A DNA stretch of 64,000 nt, from contig NC_080172.1 of NCBI RefSeq assembly GCF_950295315.1, forward strand, positions 113,512,267-113,576,266. Direction: 5' to 3'. The DNA is from Erinaceus europaeus. Taxonomy: Eukaryota; Chordata; Mammalia; Eulipotyphla; Erinaceidae. The notes below the pieces were generated by a model that saw nothing but the letters and a program-made list of their open reading frames with translations, was not told where the DNA came from and made no database searches. Position 1 is the stretch's first letter. The number at the start of each line of letters is the position of its first letter. A program made the translations under genes and the position numbers. Positions 1 to 10,222 of the stretch are shown piece after piece.

Positions 1-261
1 GGAAGGGAAGGGAAGGGAAGGGAAGGGAAGGGGAGGGGAGGGGAGGGGAGGGGAGGGGAGGGGAGGGGAGGGGAGGGAAGGGAAAGGGAAGGGAAGGGAA
101 GGGAAGGGAAGGGAAGGGAAGGGAAGGGAAGGGAAGGGAAGGGAAGGGAAGGGAAGGGAAGGGAAGGGAAGGGAAGGGAAGGGAAGGGAAGGAAAGGAAA
201 GGAAAGGAAAGGAAAGGAAAGGAAAGGAAAGGAAAGGAAAGGAAAGGAAAGGAAAGGGGGG
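1..261. repeat. Purine-rich GGGAA/GGGGA/GGAAA tandem repeat
   Basis: The window opens inside an all-purine tract that passes from GGGAAG units through a GGGGA block to GGAAA units. It has no pyrimidine until about position 263. A second tract of the same composition lies at 21556-21920. The left boundary is outside the window. Tracts like this can form triplex or G-rich structures, but that is inference. Confidence 0.95.
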
Positions 262-1322
262 TTGTCAGGAGCTTGAAGTCTGATCTGAATTCAGATATCA
301 GATCCACTCCAGAGCTTCATTCTTTGTCTCTGCAAAAAAAAAAAAAAAAAAAAAAAAAAGATTCCAGTTCTGTTGTGAAGATCTCAGTTATAGCTTTTGT
401 ATCTGTATAGACAGGCCTAAACAGTGTTTGGCATGATAACCATTTGTTGACCCTGTGAGGATAGAATGCAAAGAAGCCAGGAAGGCTTCAGGCAATCTTG
501 GCTCTTTCTCAGCCAGCACAGTGCACCTCCTCGGTGTGGCTCTGGGAAGCTGGAATGTTCTGGAAAGCAGCAACAACTCCAGTGCAAATATGTGCACAGA
601 TGGAGTGGATCCTGAGAGCTGGAGTTTGGCTCCCAAGCATCAGTCCATGGAAAGCGACTGTTTGCCAAGAAGCATGTGTTCATACTTTATTGTCAGCTTG
701 CTTATGAGTGAGCCATCTACAGGTCCCTCCATAATATGGTCTTAGAACTCTGCCAGTTTTAAGAACCATAGATAGACTGGACACTCACCATGTTGAACAC
801 AGCTGAATCATGGTGACTGCCTGGTTAATCGACATTTTTTGTCAATAGTTCTGAATAGATGCTGCAAACTGGATAACTTATGTAAGTGTATATGATAATT
901 GTGAAATATGAGAGATGTGTGTCTGACCGTCCAGTTCCTGACACACACAATTTCCCAAGCCCTTGGGATTTTGAACATGTGGAGGGTGATAAAGATAACA
1001 TTTGTTGTGTGAGTGAGGTGACTTTTGGAAGGCTCTAAGATTAGGAGCCTCTGCCACGAGATCGACACGTGTGATTAGAGATTTACAACTTCAAGTTCCA
1101 TACCTAAAACTTTACTGAGGGGAAAGGAGTCAAGAGTTAAGTTCAACTGCCCAAGGCCACTGGTTTAGTCAAGCATGCCTACAGAATGCTGCTCCCATAG
1201 AAGCCCCAAAAGATAGAGATCAGAGAACTTCCTTTTGTCAACTCATGGAGATGCTGAGAAGGGCATGGATTGTCTGCACCCTTTCCCACTTTCACTTCCC
1301 TGGGCATTGCCTCCCACTTGCC
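262..1322. other. No recognisable feature (poly-A run at 334-359)
   Basis: I recognise no repeat family, exon or RNA gene here. A 26-base A run at 334-359 could be the tail of an undetermined retroposed sequence. Short frames on both strands at 388-745 overlap one another and look like chance. Confidence 0.5.
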
Positions 1323-1525
1323 TATTATTATTATTATTGTTATTATTATTGTTGATTTAATAATGATCAACAAGACCGTAGGTTAAGATTCCCACCACTA
1401 GAGTTCTGTATCGCATCCCTTCCACTGGAAGCTTTCCTAGTCTTTATCCCTCTGGGAGTAAGGATCATTATGGGGTGCAGAAGGTGGGAAGGCTAGCTTC
1501 TGTAATTGCTTCTCCAGAGCCCTGA
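1323..1525 (-). mobile_element. LINE-3U fragment, antisense
   Basis: A TTATTATTG-rich stretch leads into the antisense end of the LINE-3U family: gatttaataatgatcaac, then cccaccactagagttctgta and tctttatccctctgggagta. The order matches the other antisense copies at 3030, 26840, 35425 and 57290. The copy is truncated on its 5' side near 1525. Confidence 0.75.
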
Positions 1526-1555
1526 GCCACTTGCTGTTTATGAGTTGTATCAATG

Positions 1556-1728
1556 ATGCAGCTTGACCTAGTGGAATAGTTCATTTGGATTGTACACTGC
1601 TTTGTCATGTGTGCGACCCAGGTATGACCATGGCCCCCACTGGATTGACAGAAGCTTCAGTGTTGTGATAATCTCCCCCATCTCTCTCTCTCTCTCTCTT
1701 CCTCCTCTTTCCCCATCTTTAAAAACAT
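1556..1728 (+). mobile_element. SINE, class S (old)
   Basis: The head reads tagttcatttggattgtaca, followed by a degraded B-box-like gacccaggtatgaccatgg and a CT-rich segment at 1681-1705. The same order occurs at 7550, 29478, 45278 and 58122. This copy is diverged and I see no clear target-site duplication. Confidence 0.6.
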
Positions 1729-1840
1729 AGTGATGCAACAAACCAGTGATCTACTAAGTAAAATATTTCCTGAGTTCTGTGAGCTCCTCTAGCCAATTAA
1801 CCAAACCCCAGAAAGGAAGAGCTTATAGAAACCTCTGATT

Positions 1841-2144
1841 CAGGGAGTCGGGCTGTAGCACAGCGGGTTAAGCGCAGGTGGTGCAAAGCACAAGGACCGG
1901 CATAAGGATCCCGGTTCGAACCCCGGCTCCCCACCTGCAGGGGAGTCGCTTCACAGGCGGTGAAGCAGGTCTGCAGGTGTCTATCTTTCTCTCCTCCTCT
2001 CTGTCTTCCCCTTCTCTCTCCATTTCTCTCTGTCCTATCCAACAACGACAACAACAATAATAACTACAACAATAAAACAACAAGGGCAACAAAAGGGAAT
2101 AAATAAATAAAATAAATATTTTTTAAAAAATTAAAAAAAAAAAA
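1841..2144 (+). mobile_element. SINE, class E, complete with 14-bp TSD
   Basis: A complete tRNA-derived SINE. The pol III A box lies about 1856-1867 (tagcacagcggg) and the B box at 1913-1923 (ggttcgaaccc). A CT-rich body and the CAACAACGACAACAACAATA tail region follow, then an A-rich end. It is flanked by perfect direct repeats agaaacctctgatt at 1827-1840 and 2145-2158, the signature of L1-mediated insertion. This is one of the best type copies in the window. Confidence 0.95.
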
Positions 2145-2158
2145 AGAAACCTCTGATT

Positions 2159-2855
2159 TATAGTCAGTGGTCACATACTAGCATCTGAAGTTGAGGGGTG
2201 AGGGGAAGTGTTGTGAAACAAAGCATTTAACCTGTTCAAAAGGATGCTATGTGGGGGATAGCTAACAGAACTGAGTTGAATTCTAAGACATGTTCCCAGA
2301 CACTGGCAGCAACTTGTTGGTTTGGGAAAGACTCCACATATATCCACACAGCACTAGGTCCAGGAACCCATTCAGGGGGTGTTACTTGTCATGAGTTCTA
2401 CCCATTACATTTTACTTTATTCTGCTCCTGGAGGTCTTTTCCTGGGCTATGCAGCCAAACAAAAGAAAGAGAAGGCATTGCTTCAATTTCCACTGACTAA
2501 TTGTTGTTCATACCAGAAAAAAAACATGGTATTCACTATTTTTTTAACTGTTGGAAAATTGTCAGAGAAAGACTGAGAGATGAAATGGACAAGTGAAGGA
2601 ATGGGGGCTTTTCTTTTCTCTATCCCTCTGCTAATCCCTAGCACATTAACAGTGCTTGGGGGAGATGGATCCACTTCTTCTTTTAATCTTCTCTAGATCT
2701 CTGTCCTTTTTTTAAAGCAGTGATTCATTTGGAGTTAAGTTTCCATAGGAGTTGGAGAAAGAGTGCTGCTTTTCATTGCCTCTTGTACAGTTGCTCGAGA
2801 TGGAAGATATCTTATGCCAAGACAAGTTTCTACAGCATAGCCCCAGGAAATAGTT
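2159..2855. other. No recognisable feature
   Basis: Sequence without a repeat head, poly-A tail or credible exon that I can identify. The frames at 2249-2500 and 2379-2576 overlap each other and have no family resemblance that I know. Confidence 0.5.
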
Positions 2856-2870
2856 AGGCTAGTGACATTT

Positions 2871-3014
2871 CTTTTTTTAAAGATTTTATTAATGATCTAA
2901 TATTGATTAGCAAGATTGTGAGATAATAGCAGTATGATTCCATAAACCATTCACACCTCTAGAGTTCTGTGTGTCCCCATTCCTTCCACTGGAAACTGAA
3001 ATAGATTTATGTCA
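2871..3014 (-). mobile_element. Short 5'-truncated LINE-3U insertion with TSD
   Basis: A 144-bp antisense LINE-3U end begins with T-rich sequence (the complement of its A tail) and stops after the gagttctgtgtgtccccat region. Near-perfect 15-bp direct repeats flank it: aggctagtgacattt at 2856-2870 and aggctggtgacattt at 3015-3029, one mismatch. This shows that the family moves by target-primed reverse transcription. Confidence 0.85.
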
Positions 3015-3635
3015 AGGCTGGTGACATTTAAGAAAATATATATTCGTGATTTAATAATGATTAACATGATTGTAAGATAACAGGGATACAATTCTATGCA
3101 GTTCCCACCACCAGAGTTCCATGTCCCATCCCCTCCATTGGAAGCTTCCTTATTCTTTATCCCTCTTGGGAGCATGGACCAAAATTCTTTATGAGGTGCA
3201 GAAGGTGGAAAGTCTAGTTTCTGTAATTTCTTCTCCACTGGAAATGGCCATTGGCAGGTGGGTCCATACCCCGATCCTGTTTCTATCTTTCCAAGTGGGG
3301 TAAGGCTCTGTAAGAGCTGAAACATTGGGACACATTGATGAGGCTGTCTGTCCAAGGAAGTCAGACTAGAATCATAGTGGTATCTGCAACTTGGTGGTAC
3401 AAAGGTGGTGAGATATAAAGTAGAACAGTATTTTTAATAAACAGGAACCCAGAGATAGATATAGAGCAGATGAAACTAGGTATCTTCATGTGGAAAAAGC
3501 TAGGACGTCTATTTTAGTTATATTCGTAGAGGTCCATGACTTTAATAATCTTAACCTGAGCCTGATAGCTAAAATGCAGGTGGGATAAACATATTGTCTG
3601 GAAGGGTGGTGTCAGAAATCAGAATATGGGAGTCT

Positions 3636-3925
3636 GGGAGTCGGGCGGTAGCACAGCGGGTTAAGTGCAGGTGGCACAAAGTGTGAGGACCGGCGGAAGG
3701 ATCCTGGTCCGAGCCCCCGGTCCCCCATCTGCAGGGGTGTCGCTTCACAGGCTGCGAAGCAGGTCTGCAGGTGTCTGTCTTTCTCTCCCCCTCTCTGTCT
3801 TCCCCTCCTTTCTCCATTTCTCTCTGTCCTATCCAACAACAATGACGACAACAATAACTACAATAAAAACAACAAGGGCAACAAAAGGGAATAAATAAAT
3901 AAAATAAATAATTTTTTAGAAAAAG
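3636..3925 (+). mobile_element. SINE, class E, nested in LINE-3U
   Basis: It begins gggagtcgggcggtagcaca and has a B box with one change (ggtccgagccc). The CT-rich body and the GGGCAACAAAAGGGAATAAA tail are present. Flanking direct repeats are imperfect (aatcagaata before, attcagaata after). It is younger than the LINE copy it splits. Confidence 0.92.
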
Positions 3926-4006
3926 AATTCAGAATAGGCCTAGAAAGCTTGTTTAGGGCAGACAGTAGCTCCCAAATATGAGGGGAAAAATATAAACACT
4001 GAGAAA

Positions 4007-4008
<2 letters not shown>

Positions 4009-4062
<54 letters not shown>
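4009..4062. repeat. (AT)n microsatellite in the LINE-3U core
   Basis: About 27 AT units. The tract sits at the same place in the LINE core as AT tracts at 36327-36380 and about 38760-38773, so the element itself seeded it. Confidence 0.97.
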
Positions 4063-4065
<3 letters not shown>

Positions 4066-4190
4066 ACCTCTTCAATCTGACCTAGGGCCCATATCTATTC
4101 ATATTTAGCACAGGAGCCTGTGTGACCTCTGAGTTCAGGTAGAAGAAGAGACCCTCTATCTGAATATTTCCTTTGAGGAGAGAAATTCTT

Positions 4191-4193
<3 letters not shown>

Positions 4194-4274
<81 letters not shown>
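4194..4274. repeat. (CT)n(GT)n compound microsatellite
   Basis: About 16 CT units pass directly into about 24 GT units with no interruption. Confidence 0.97.
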
Positions 4275-5161
4275 TGGCTAAGCTGCTGTCTTGGTGGCAT
4301 AAATGTTAAAGTCATATTGTTCCTTTTTTAATTTCCTTACTTAGCACTGGATCATTAACTTAACACTCTCTAAGTGTTCATGTGATCGTATTTACCTTAA
4401 CAGATGTACAGAGCTTCTCAGTAAGAGGCACCCCTATGGCTGAGCCAACTGCACTTCAAAGATGGAGTAAATGGACTGGCTGAGATATGTGAAAGCAGTC
4501 GCTGCTCCACCCCGAGAAGGAGAGAAGAAAGAGGGGTGTTTGGAAAGCAACAGAGAGAGAAACGGAGGGGATTCAAGGCTGGAATGGATTCTGTTCTTTC
4601 TGGGTTGCCATTCAACTGACCTGTCACCTGCTGGGGAAGGTGTTGGACATAGAAACGAACCTGAACCAGGCCCCTAAAGAGGTGAATTGGACCACAGTCT
4701 AGCGATGCAGAGTCCTGTCGGGTATCACAGGTCTTTAGGAAATCCTGAGACTGCTCTGAGACGCTGATTGAGGGGGAAGGGCTGATATTAAGTCAGAACT
4801 AAAGCATGCTGTTCTAGTTCCCATCTTCACGGTAGCATGTGGACAAAGTGACTCTGCCATGACTTTTAGTTAGGACTTGATGGATTTGATCCAAAGTACT
4901 GATCGTTGCATGGGGAGGGGTGCAAATGCACATGCATGCACAAAGGGTCCATGTTAACCTCTCTGAGACTCATGCCACACTCACAGGGATAAGTCCTTGC
5001 ACTGGTGTCTCGAAGACAGCAGACTGGACTGAAAAACTCATCAGCCAGAATGCAAGATGGGATGGTTCACACTCAGCAACTAGAAAAGACTCAAGCTTAG
5101 GAAAGTGTGAGTTGTGGGGAGAGATGGTGGAACCACTGAGACTGGTTTGAAAGGAGGGAAT
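4275..5161. other. No recognisable feature
   Basis: No repeat family or exon recognised. Frames at 4418-4677 and 4920-5150 lie on both strands over the same bases and carry no motif that I know. Confidence 0.5.
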
Positions 5162-5176
5162 AGAATGTGGAACCAG

Positions 5177-5437
5177 GGGAGTTGGGTGGTAGAGCAGCGG
5201 GTTAAGCGCAGGTGGCGCAAAGCATAAGGACAGGCTTAAGGATCCCGGTTCGAGCCTCTGGCTCCCCACCTTCACAGGTGGTGAAGCAGGTCTGCAGGTG
5301 TCTTTCTCTCCCTCTCTCTGTCTTCCCCACCTCTCTCCATTTCTCTCTGTTCTATTCAACAATGACGGCATCAATAACAAAAATAAAACAACAAGGGCAA
5401 CAAAAAGTGAATAAATAAGTAAATAAATAAATACTAA
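5177..5437 (+). mobile_element. SINE, class E, first of a SINE pair
   Basis: Head ggggagttgggtggtagagc, B box ggttcgagcc, and the tail aacaagggcaacaaaaagtg with AAATAAATAAATA. The usual cacctgcaggggagtcgctt segment is shortened to caccttcacaggtggtgaag. A 13-bp direct repeat starts just upstream (5162-5174) but its partner lies beyond the next SINE. Confidence 0.88.
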
Positions 5438-5449
5438 AAATGAAAGCAT

Positions 5450-5728
5450 GGGGCCCTTGGGGCAGGGGGCCAGATACTGGCCCAGAGGAAAAAGTGCAAG
5501 GATCCAGGTTTGAGCCTTTACACCCCATCTGCTGGGGTTTGCTTCACAAGCGGTCAAGCAGGTCTACAGGTGTCTCTTTCTCTCTGCCTCTCTGTCTCCA
5601 TTCCCCTCTCAATTTCTCTCTGTCCTATCCAATAAAGTGTAAAAATTGGCCTCCAGGAGCAGTGGATTTGTAGTGTTGGTACCTAGCCCCAGCTTTTATC
5701 CTGGAGGCAAAAAAAAAAAAAAAAAAAA
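5450..5728 (+). mobile_element. SINE, class G+, second of a SINE pair
   Basis: A B-box region (ccaggtttgagcc), CT-rich body, aataaagtg, then the extra 3' module at about 5647-5710 (cctccaggagcagtggattt ... cctggaggc) and a 20-base A tail. The tRNA head is degraded. The direct repeat agaatgtggaacc after it (5729-5741) matches the one before the preceding class E SINE, so one TSD brackets both. Confidence 0.85.
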
Positions 5729-5741
5729 AGAATGTGGAACC

Positions 5742-6254
5742 TAGTTTGAGAGGTAGGACAAGGAACTGTCTATCTTCTGGAAACCCCAGCACCACACAGA
5801 CAGTAGTTGAGGGAGGGGAACGAAGCTGTTGTCGGGTGAGTGTGACTAACTCCAGAGTGCAGTTGTTCTGCAGGTGAACAGTTGGTCTCTTGGGAGTAGG
5901 TTCAGTTTTCATTTTTGCAAGACTAATTACTTTTTTTTTCCCCATGGAAGACCTAGTATATAATCCTGGAGAGGGTAGACAACCTGGCCATCTTATGTCC
6001 TGTGTCAAGGGTAGAAGCAGGATGGAAAAGCCAGGACCTGTATAGACAAGGTTAGTGTCCTCTGATATTTCTGTGTCCTCCTCCCTTTGGACAGACATGG
6101 GGAGGGGGCAAAAAATGAGGACTTCCAGGGGCCTTGGATCTCTGAAATTTCCTTCGGGATCCTTGACATTAACTCCTAGCTCCAATAAAACAGTACAAAC
6201 AGCTTTTGATCGTGGAGTAGATGATAGATTCAGCAGTAAAGAAGATTCTTATAG
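5742..6254. other. No recognisable feature
   Basis: No repeat signature recognised. A minus-strand frame of 186 codons (5625-6185) starts in this stretch and runs into the SINE, and it shows no protein-like composition. Confidence 0.5.
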
Positions 6255-6422
6255 GCCATGTTACTCGGTGGAGCACACCCATTACCTACCACATGCAAAG
6301 TCCAGGGTTCAAGCCTCTGGTTCCTACCCGGAGAAGGAAAGCTTCATGAACACTGGAGCAGTGTTGCAGGGGTCTCTCTTTCTCTGTTTGTCTCCATCTA
6401 TCACAAAACAGAAAAATAAAAG
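6255..6422 (+). mobile_element. SINE, class G, diverged
   Basis: Head catgttactcggtggagcac, B box gggttcaagcc, the gaaagcttcatgaacactgg segment, CT-rich body and a short A-rich end. It is the first of three head-to-tail SINEs up to 6866. Confidence 0.7.
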
Positions 6423-6424
6423 CA

Positions 6425-6648
6425 GGGGCCAGGGAGTGGCACACACAGTAAGTGCACATAATAATAGGCACAATGATAGACTCAGGCATCTGGGTTCAAG
6501 CCCCTACTCCTCGCCTGTAGGGGAAACTTCACAAGTGGTAAAGCAAGTCTGTAAGTGTTTTTATTTCTCTCCTTTTCTCTGTCTCTCTCTCCCTTGTCAA
6601 GTTTTCTCTGTGCTATTGAGTGAAACAGAAAAACAAACTAAAATACGC
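6425..6648 (+). mobile_element. SINE, class G, diverged
   Basis: Head ggggccagggagtggcacac, B box gggttcaagcccc, cacaagtggtaaagcaagtc, then a CT-rich body with an A-rich end. It is the middle member of the three-SINE cluster. Confidence 0.85.
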
Positions 6649-6651
6649 CAG

Positions 6652-6866
6652 CAGGCCAGGTGGTGGCACACCTGTTTGAGCACACATATTACAATGCACA
6701 AGGACCCGGGTTCCAGCCCCTACCTGAAGGGGGAAAAGCCTTGCAAGTGGTGAAGCAGAGCTGCAGGTGTCTTTCGGTCTTTCTTCGTCTCTATCTCCCT
6801 GTTCCCTCTTGATTTCAAGCAGTGGATTCAGAGTGCCGACAGGAGGCAAAAAACAAACAAAAAAGC
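6652..6866 (+). mobile_element. SINE, class G+
   Basis: Head ggccaggtggtggcacacct, B box gggttccagcccc, body, then a shortened extra module (caagcagtggattcagagtg, caggaggc) and an A-rich end. It is the last of the cluster. Confidence 0.88.
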
Positions 6867-7124
6867 CTTGATTTTATCATAATGCCACAGTCCTCATCCC
6901 TTTGCTCACAGACATTGTGTTTTGATTTACTCTAGTGGAAACCTGAAGTCTTATACATATTATGATTTTTCTGTGCACACACGTTTATGATAAATTCTCA
7001 TTTATATGCTGTGTACAATAAAAGATTAACAATCACTGATAATAAAATAGAGCAATTATAGCATGTATTATAATGGCAGCTATGTGACCTCTCTCCAGAG
7101 ATCTAACTATCCAAAATATTTTTC

Positions 7125-7414
7125 TTTTTTTTTTTAAATATTTATTTTATTTATTTATTCCCTTTTGTTGCCCTTGTTGTTTTACTGTTGTAGTTATTAT
7201 TGTTGTTGTAGTTGTTGGATAGGACAGAGAGAAATGGAGAGAGGAGGGGAAGACAGAGAGGGGGAGAGAAAGACAGACACCTGCAGACCTGCCTCACTGC
7301 CTGTGAAGCGACGCCCCTGCAGGTGGGGAGCCAGGGCTTGAACCGGGTTCCTTATGTCGGTCCTTGTGCTTTGCGCCACCTGCACATAACCTGCTGTGCT
7401 ACAGCCCGACTCCC
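7125..7414 (-). mobile_element. SINE, class E, complete with 14-bp TSD
   Basis: Antisense copy: T-rich start, the complement of the AAAGGGAATAAATA tail, then the body, B box and head ending in cagcccgactccc. The direct repeats ccaaaatatttttc lie at 7111-7124 and 7415-7428. Confidence 0.95.
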
Positions 7415-7549
7415 CCAAAATATTTTTCAAGCACAATTGCCTGTGAATGACTGAGACAGTATCAAGTGAGACTACAGTTAAGGGAGTAAAAATACTGTTC
7501 TCATATTTGGGTGCATTGACATAATCAGGAGAACTCATTGAAAACAGAT

Positions 7550-7699
7550 GGAGGCTGATGAAATAGCTCATTCGAATAGTGTATCTGATTTGCTTAACGA
7601 TGACTCAGGTTCAAGCCAGCCCCCCAGTACTTTGGAGAGAGCTTCAGTGTAATGCTGTCTATTCTGCACTCTGTCTCTTTCTGTTTGAAAAGGTCAACC
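7550..7699 (+). mobile_element. SINE, class S
   Basis: Head gatgaaatagctcattcgaa, B-box-like gactcaggttcaagcc, then the ttggagagagcttcagtgt and CT-rich segments. Layout matches the copies at 29478, 45278 and 58122. Confidence 0.65.
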
Positions 7700-7813
7700 C
7701 TTGGGCTGAGTGGTGGTGCAATTGGTTGGGTGCACCTGTAATAATACACAAAGACCCAGGTTCAAACCAAGGTTCCCCACCGATGGGGGGAGGGGAACCT
7801 CAGAAGTAATGAA

Positions 7814-7850
<37 letters not shown>

Positions 7851-7965
7851 CCCTCTCCCTCTCTTCCTCCCTCTCCGTCTCACCCTCTATCTCTCCCTTT
7901 CTCCCTCTCCCTTTCTCCCTGTCTCCTTCTTCTCTCTCTTAATAAATGAATCAATAAGATGTAAG
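7700..7965 (+). mobile_element. SINE, class G, with expanded CT tract
   Basis: Head gggctgagtggtggtgcaat, B box aggttcaaaccaagg, then an expanded (CT)n/(CCCTCT)n tract at about 7815-7940 and an AATAAATGAATCAATAAG end. The CT body of the SINE has turned into a microsatellite. Confidence 0.82.
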
Positions 7966-8563
7966 CAAATAAAAGTCATCCCAGAGTGGTGATGCCAAGA
8001 AAAAAATAATAATAAATAAATAAATGGATGAATACAGTTACTAGACCCCACCAGAGTTTCAAAAACTCCAAAGATCTAACCTGGGGTCAAATATTTTGCA
8101 TTTCTAACAAATTCTCAGGTGCTGCTGCTGTTGATGGTGACGGTTTAGAGAATCCATCTAGAGAACTATTGACCTAGCATGGTGGGAGGTTGACGAGGAA
8201 GAGGAAGAAAAAAAAAAGAAAGAAAGAAAAAGAACACTTCTGGTGTTTGTGTTCTTTGTCAGTTCTTTGAGACAGGGAGATGGTAACTGCATGCTTGCTC
8301 CCATTTTGCAAAAGCATTTCCTGCAGTAGAGAGTCTGCTTGCAGAGGCCCAGAGTAAGAACATCCCCACAGCTGAGATGTGAGTGGGCAGGAAATACTCC
8401 TCTGAAAGGGTCTGGCTGGATGGTAAAAGAGGCCAGATTGGAGAACTGTGGTTTCCAAAACACATCTGAGTCCTAGAAAGGGGAACGTGTTGAAAGAAAT
8501 GTTACTTGATGCACATTTTTGCCAAGAATAATAAAAAAATATCCTATAAAGAATGTGACAAAG
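7966..8563. other. No recognisable feature
   Basis: Nothing recognised apart from a short GAAA-rich run at 8206-8231. Three overlapping minus-strand frames at 8158-8465 share the same bases in different registers, which argues against coding. Confidence 0.5.
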
Positions 8564-8564
8564 A

Positions 8565-8765
8565 GACCAGGTGGTGGCTTACCTGGTTAAGCGCACACAT
8601 CACAGTGTTCTAGGCTCCAGGTTCAAGTGCCTGGTCCCCACCTGCAGGGGAAAAGTTTCATTAGTGATGATGCAGGGCTGCAGGTGTCTCTGTCTTTCTC
8701 CCTCTACCTCCCTCCCTCCCTCTCAGTCTCTGTCTTTATCTAATAACAGATAAGTTTTAAAAAAG
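8565..8765 (+). mobile_element. SINE, class G
   Basis: Head gaccaggtggtggcttacct, gcgcacacatcacagtg, B-box region ccaggttcaagtgcc, CT body and a short ATAA-rich end. Confidence 0.88.
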
Positions 8766-8835
8766 AGATTTTCAAAAACAATTAAAATGTGACATGGAGG
8801 TGATAAAATGCCTCTCTGGTTCCGTTCAGTTCATC

Positions 8836-8975
8836 AGCATCAATAAATATTTATGGGCCCCCAGAAGTGTTTTCAGTGCTGAGAAGCAGAACCAAACATC
8901 CAGGAGGCACAGAGCTTTGCCTCCAAAGAGAGCACCTTCTAAAGAGAAAACTCAGAAACAGGAGAATTATCTTTG
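8836..8975 (+). repeat. L2-like ancient repeat (tentative)
   Basis: The order caataaatatttatgggccc, ttttcagtgctgagaagcag and gagagcaccttctaaagaga follows the classical 3' part of mammalian L2/MIR-type elements (AATATTTATTGAG..., then ...CTGGGGATACA...). The match is weak and from memory. Confidence 0.35.
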
Positions 8976-9525
8976 GGTGGCAAAGTGCTTCAGGCAGTTG
9001 TGCTTCTCATGAAAGATGCAGTTAGCTCTTCACAATGGAAGTGGGCCTGAAAATGTGCACATAAATTAATGCTTTTGTACACCAAAATTCAGATTTGAAA
9101 TGCATGAGAGGAGCCAAGTGTTTGCAGGAAGCCTGAAGAGAATCCTGAAAAAGAAGAAGAATCACTAGTGTGAATCATCATCCTCCCTCATTATTAGCTT
9201 TGATTTTTCATTTTTGCAATTCTGAACGGTTTAAAAATGCAAGGAACAGGGATTTTCTTGCTTGCTTACTTTGGAGAAAGCACAGGAGTTCATTATCAGA
9301 AAAGTTGATATCAGTGACTCATGGTTAAAGGTCTCCTGTGTGATTCATTGGGCTCGCTCAGGATATCATTATGTCTTCTTAGTTGGAGTGCTGTTCAGTC
9401 ATGATTGTGGTACCATCAAGGCAAGCTTAATAAAGAAGAGAAATGTCTCTTTAAAAAAACAGTGAAGCCTAGACTATTCCCAGCTGTGACCATAGACTGG
9501 AAGCCTAGGCTGTCAAGTACTCAAA
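8976..9525. other. No recognisable feature
   Basis: No repeat head, tail or exon recognised. Confidence 0.45.
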
Positions 9526-9529
9526 GGCT

Positions 9530-10222
9530 ATACAGGCTCCTGTACTAAGTAGGAATAGACTTGGGCTCTAGGTCAGAAAGTATATAATGGTATTTATATA
9601 CTTTCCTTACATTTGGGAGCTACTCTATGCCCTGATCCAGCTTTCTAGGCCTATTCTCAGCTCTGACACCATCTTCCCAAACAATACGTTTAGCCCATCG
9701 GCTTGTTAGCTATCAGGCTCAAGTAAAAATTAGTGAAGTCATGGTGCGCTAGTAACATACCTAAAATAGACTTGCTAGCTTCTTCCTACATGAAGACCCC
9801 TGGTTTCATTTGCTTTATTTCTACTTTTTGATTCCTGTTTATTGAGCAATTTGCTTACTGCCTTTCAGCCACCAAGTTGCAGATGCTATCATGACTTCCC
9901 CTACCTCCCCAGGCAGACAACCACTTCAGTGTGTCCTGGAACCTCATCTCTGCAGAGCCCTACTCCAATAGGGAAAGAGAAACGAGATGGGGGTATGGAT
10001 TGATCTGCCAATGCCCATGTCTAGCAGAGAAGCAATGACAGATTCCAGACCTTTCACCTTCTGCATCCCAGAAAGAAGTTTGGTCTATCCAAGGGATAAT
10101 GAATAGGGATGCTTCCAATGGAGAAGATGGGATACAGAACTCTGGTGGTAGGAACTGTATGGAATTGTATCCCTGTTACTTTACCATCTTATGATTCATT
10201 ATTAAATCACTAATAAAAATTT
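9530..10222 (+). mobile_element. LINE-3U long copy, sense
   Basis: Sense-strand copy. The core runs from caggctcctgtactaagtag through gagctactctatgccctgat and gttagctatcaggctcaagt into the 3' arm (cttactgcctttcagccacc, gaactctggtggtaggaact, ttaaatcactaataaaaat). It fixes the normal order of core and arm in the sense direction, which is the reference for the inverted copy at 38519-39500. Confidence 0.8.

Larger units (their letters stand above)
3030..4150 (-). mobile_element. LINE-3U long copy, antisense, split by a SINE
   Basis: The antisense 3' end starts near 3050 (gtgatttaataatgattaac) and runs through the typical blocks (cagttcccaccaccagagtt, tctttatccctcttgggagc, caacttggtggtac) into the upstream core (cctgagcctgatagctaaaa, gtagctcccaaatatgag, agcacaggagcctgtgtgac). 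A class E SINE splits it at 3636-3925, and an AT microsatellite sits inside the core. The same core occurs at 9530, 35425 and 38519. Confidence 0.8.

Noticed and set aside
1841..1945. Functional tRNA gene at the SINE head (A and B boxes present)
   Set aside because: The head continues into a SINE body and A-rich tail with target-site duplications, and it does not close into a tRNA cloverleaf. The same sequence recurs many times.
6055..6753. Frame of 232 codons, longest on the plus strand
   Set aside because: Most of it lies in three consecutive SINEs. The rest has no protein-like features.
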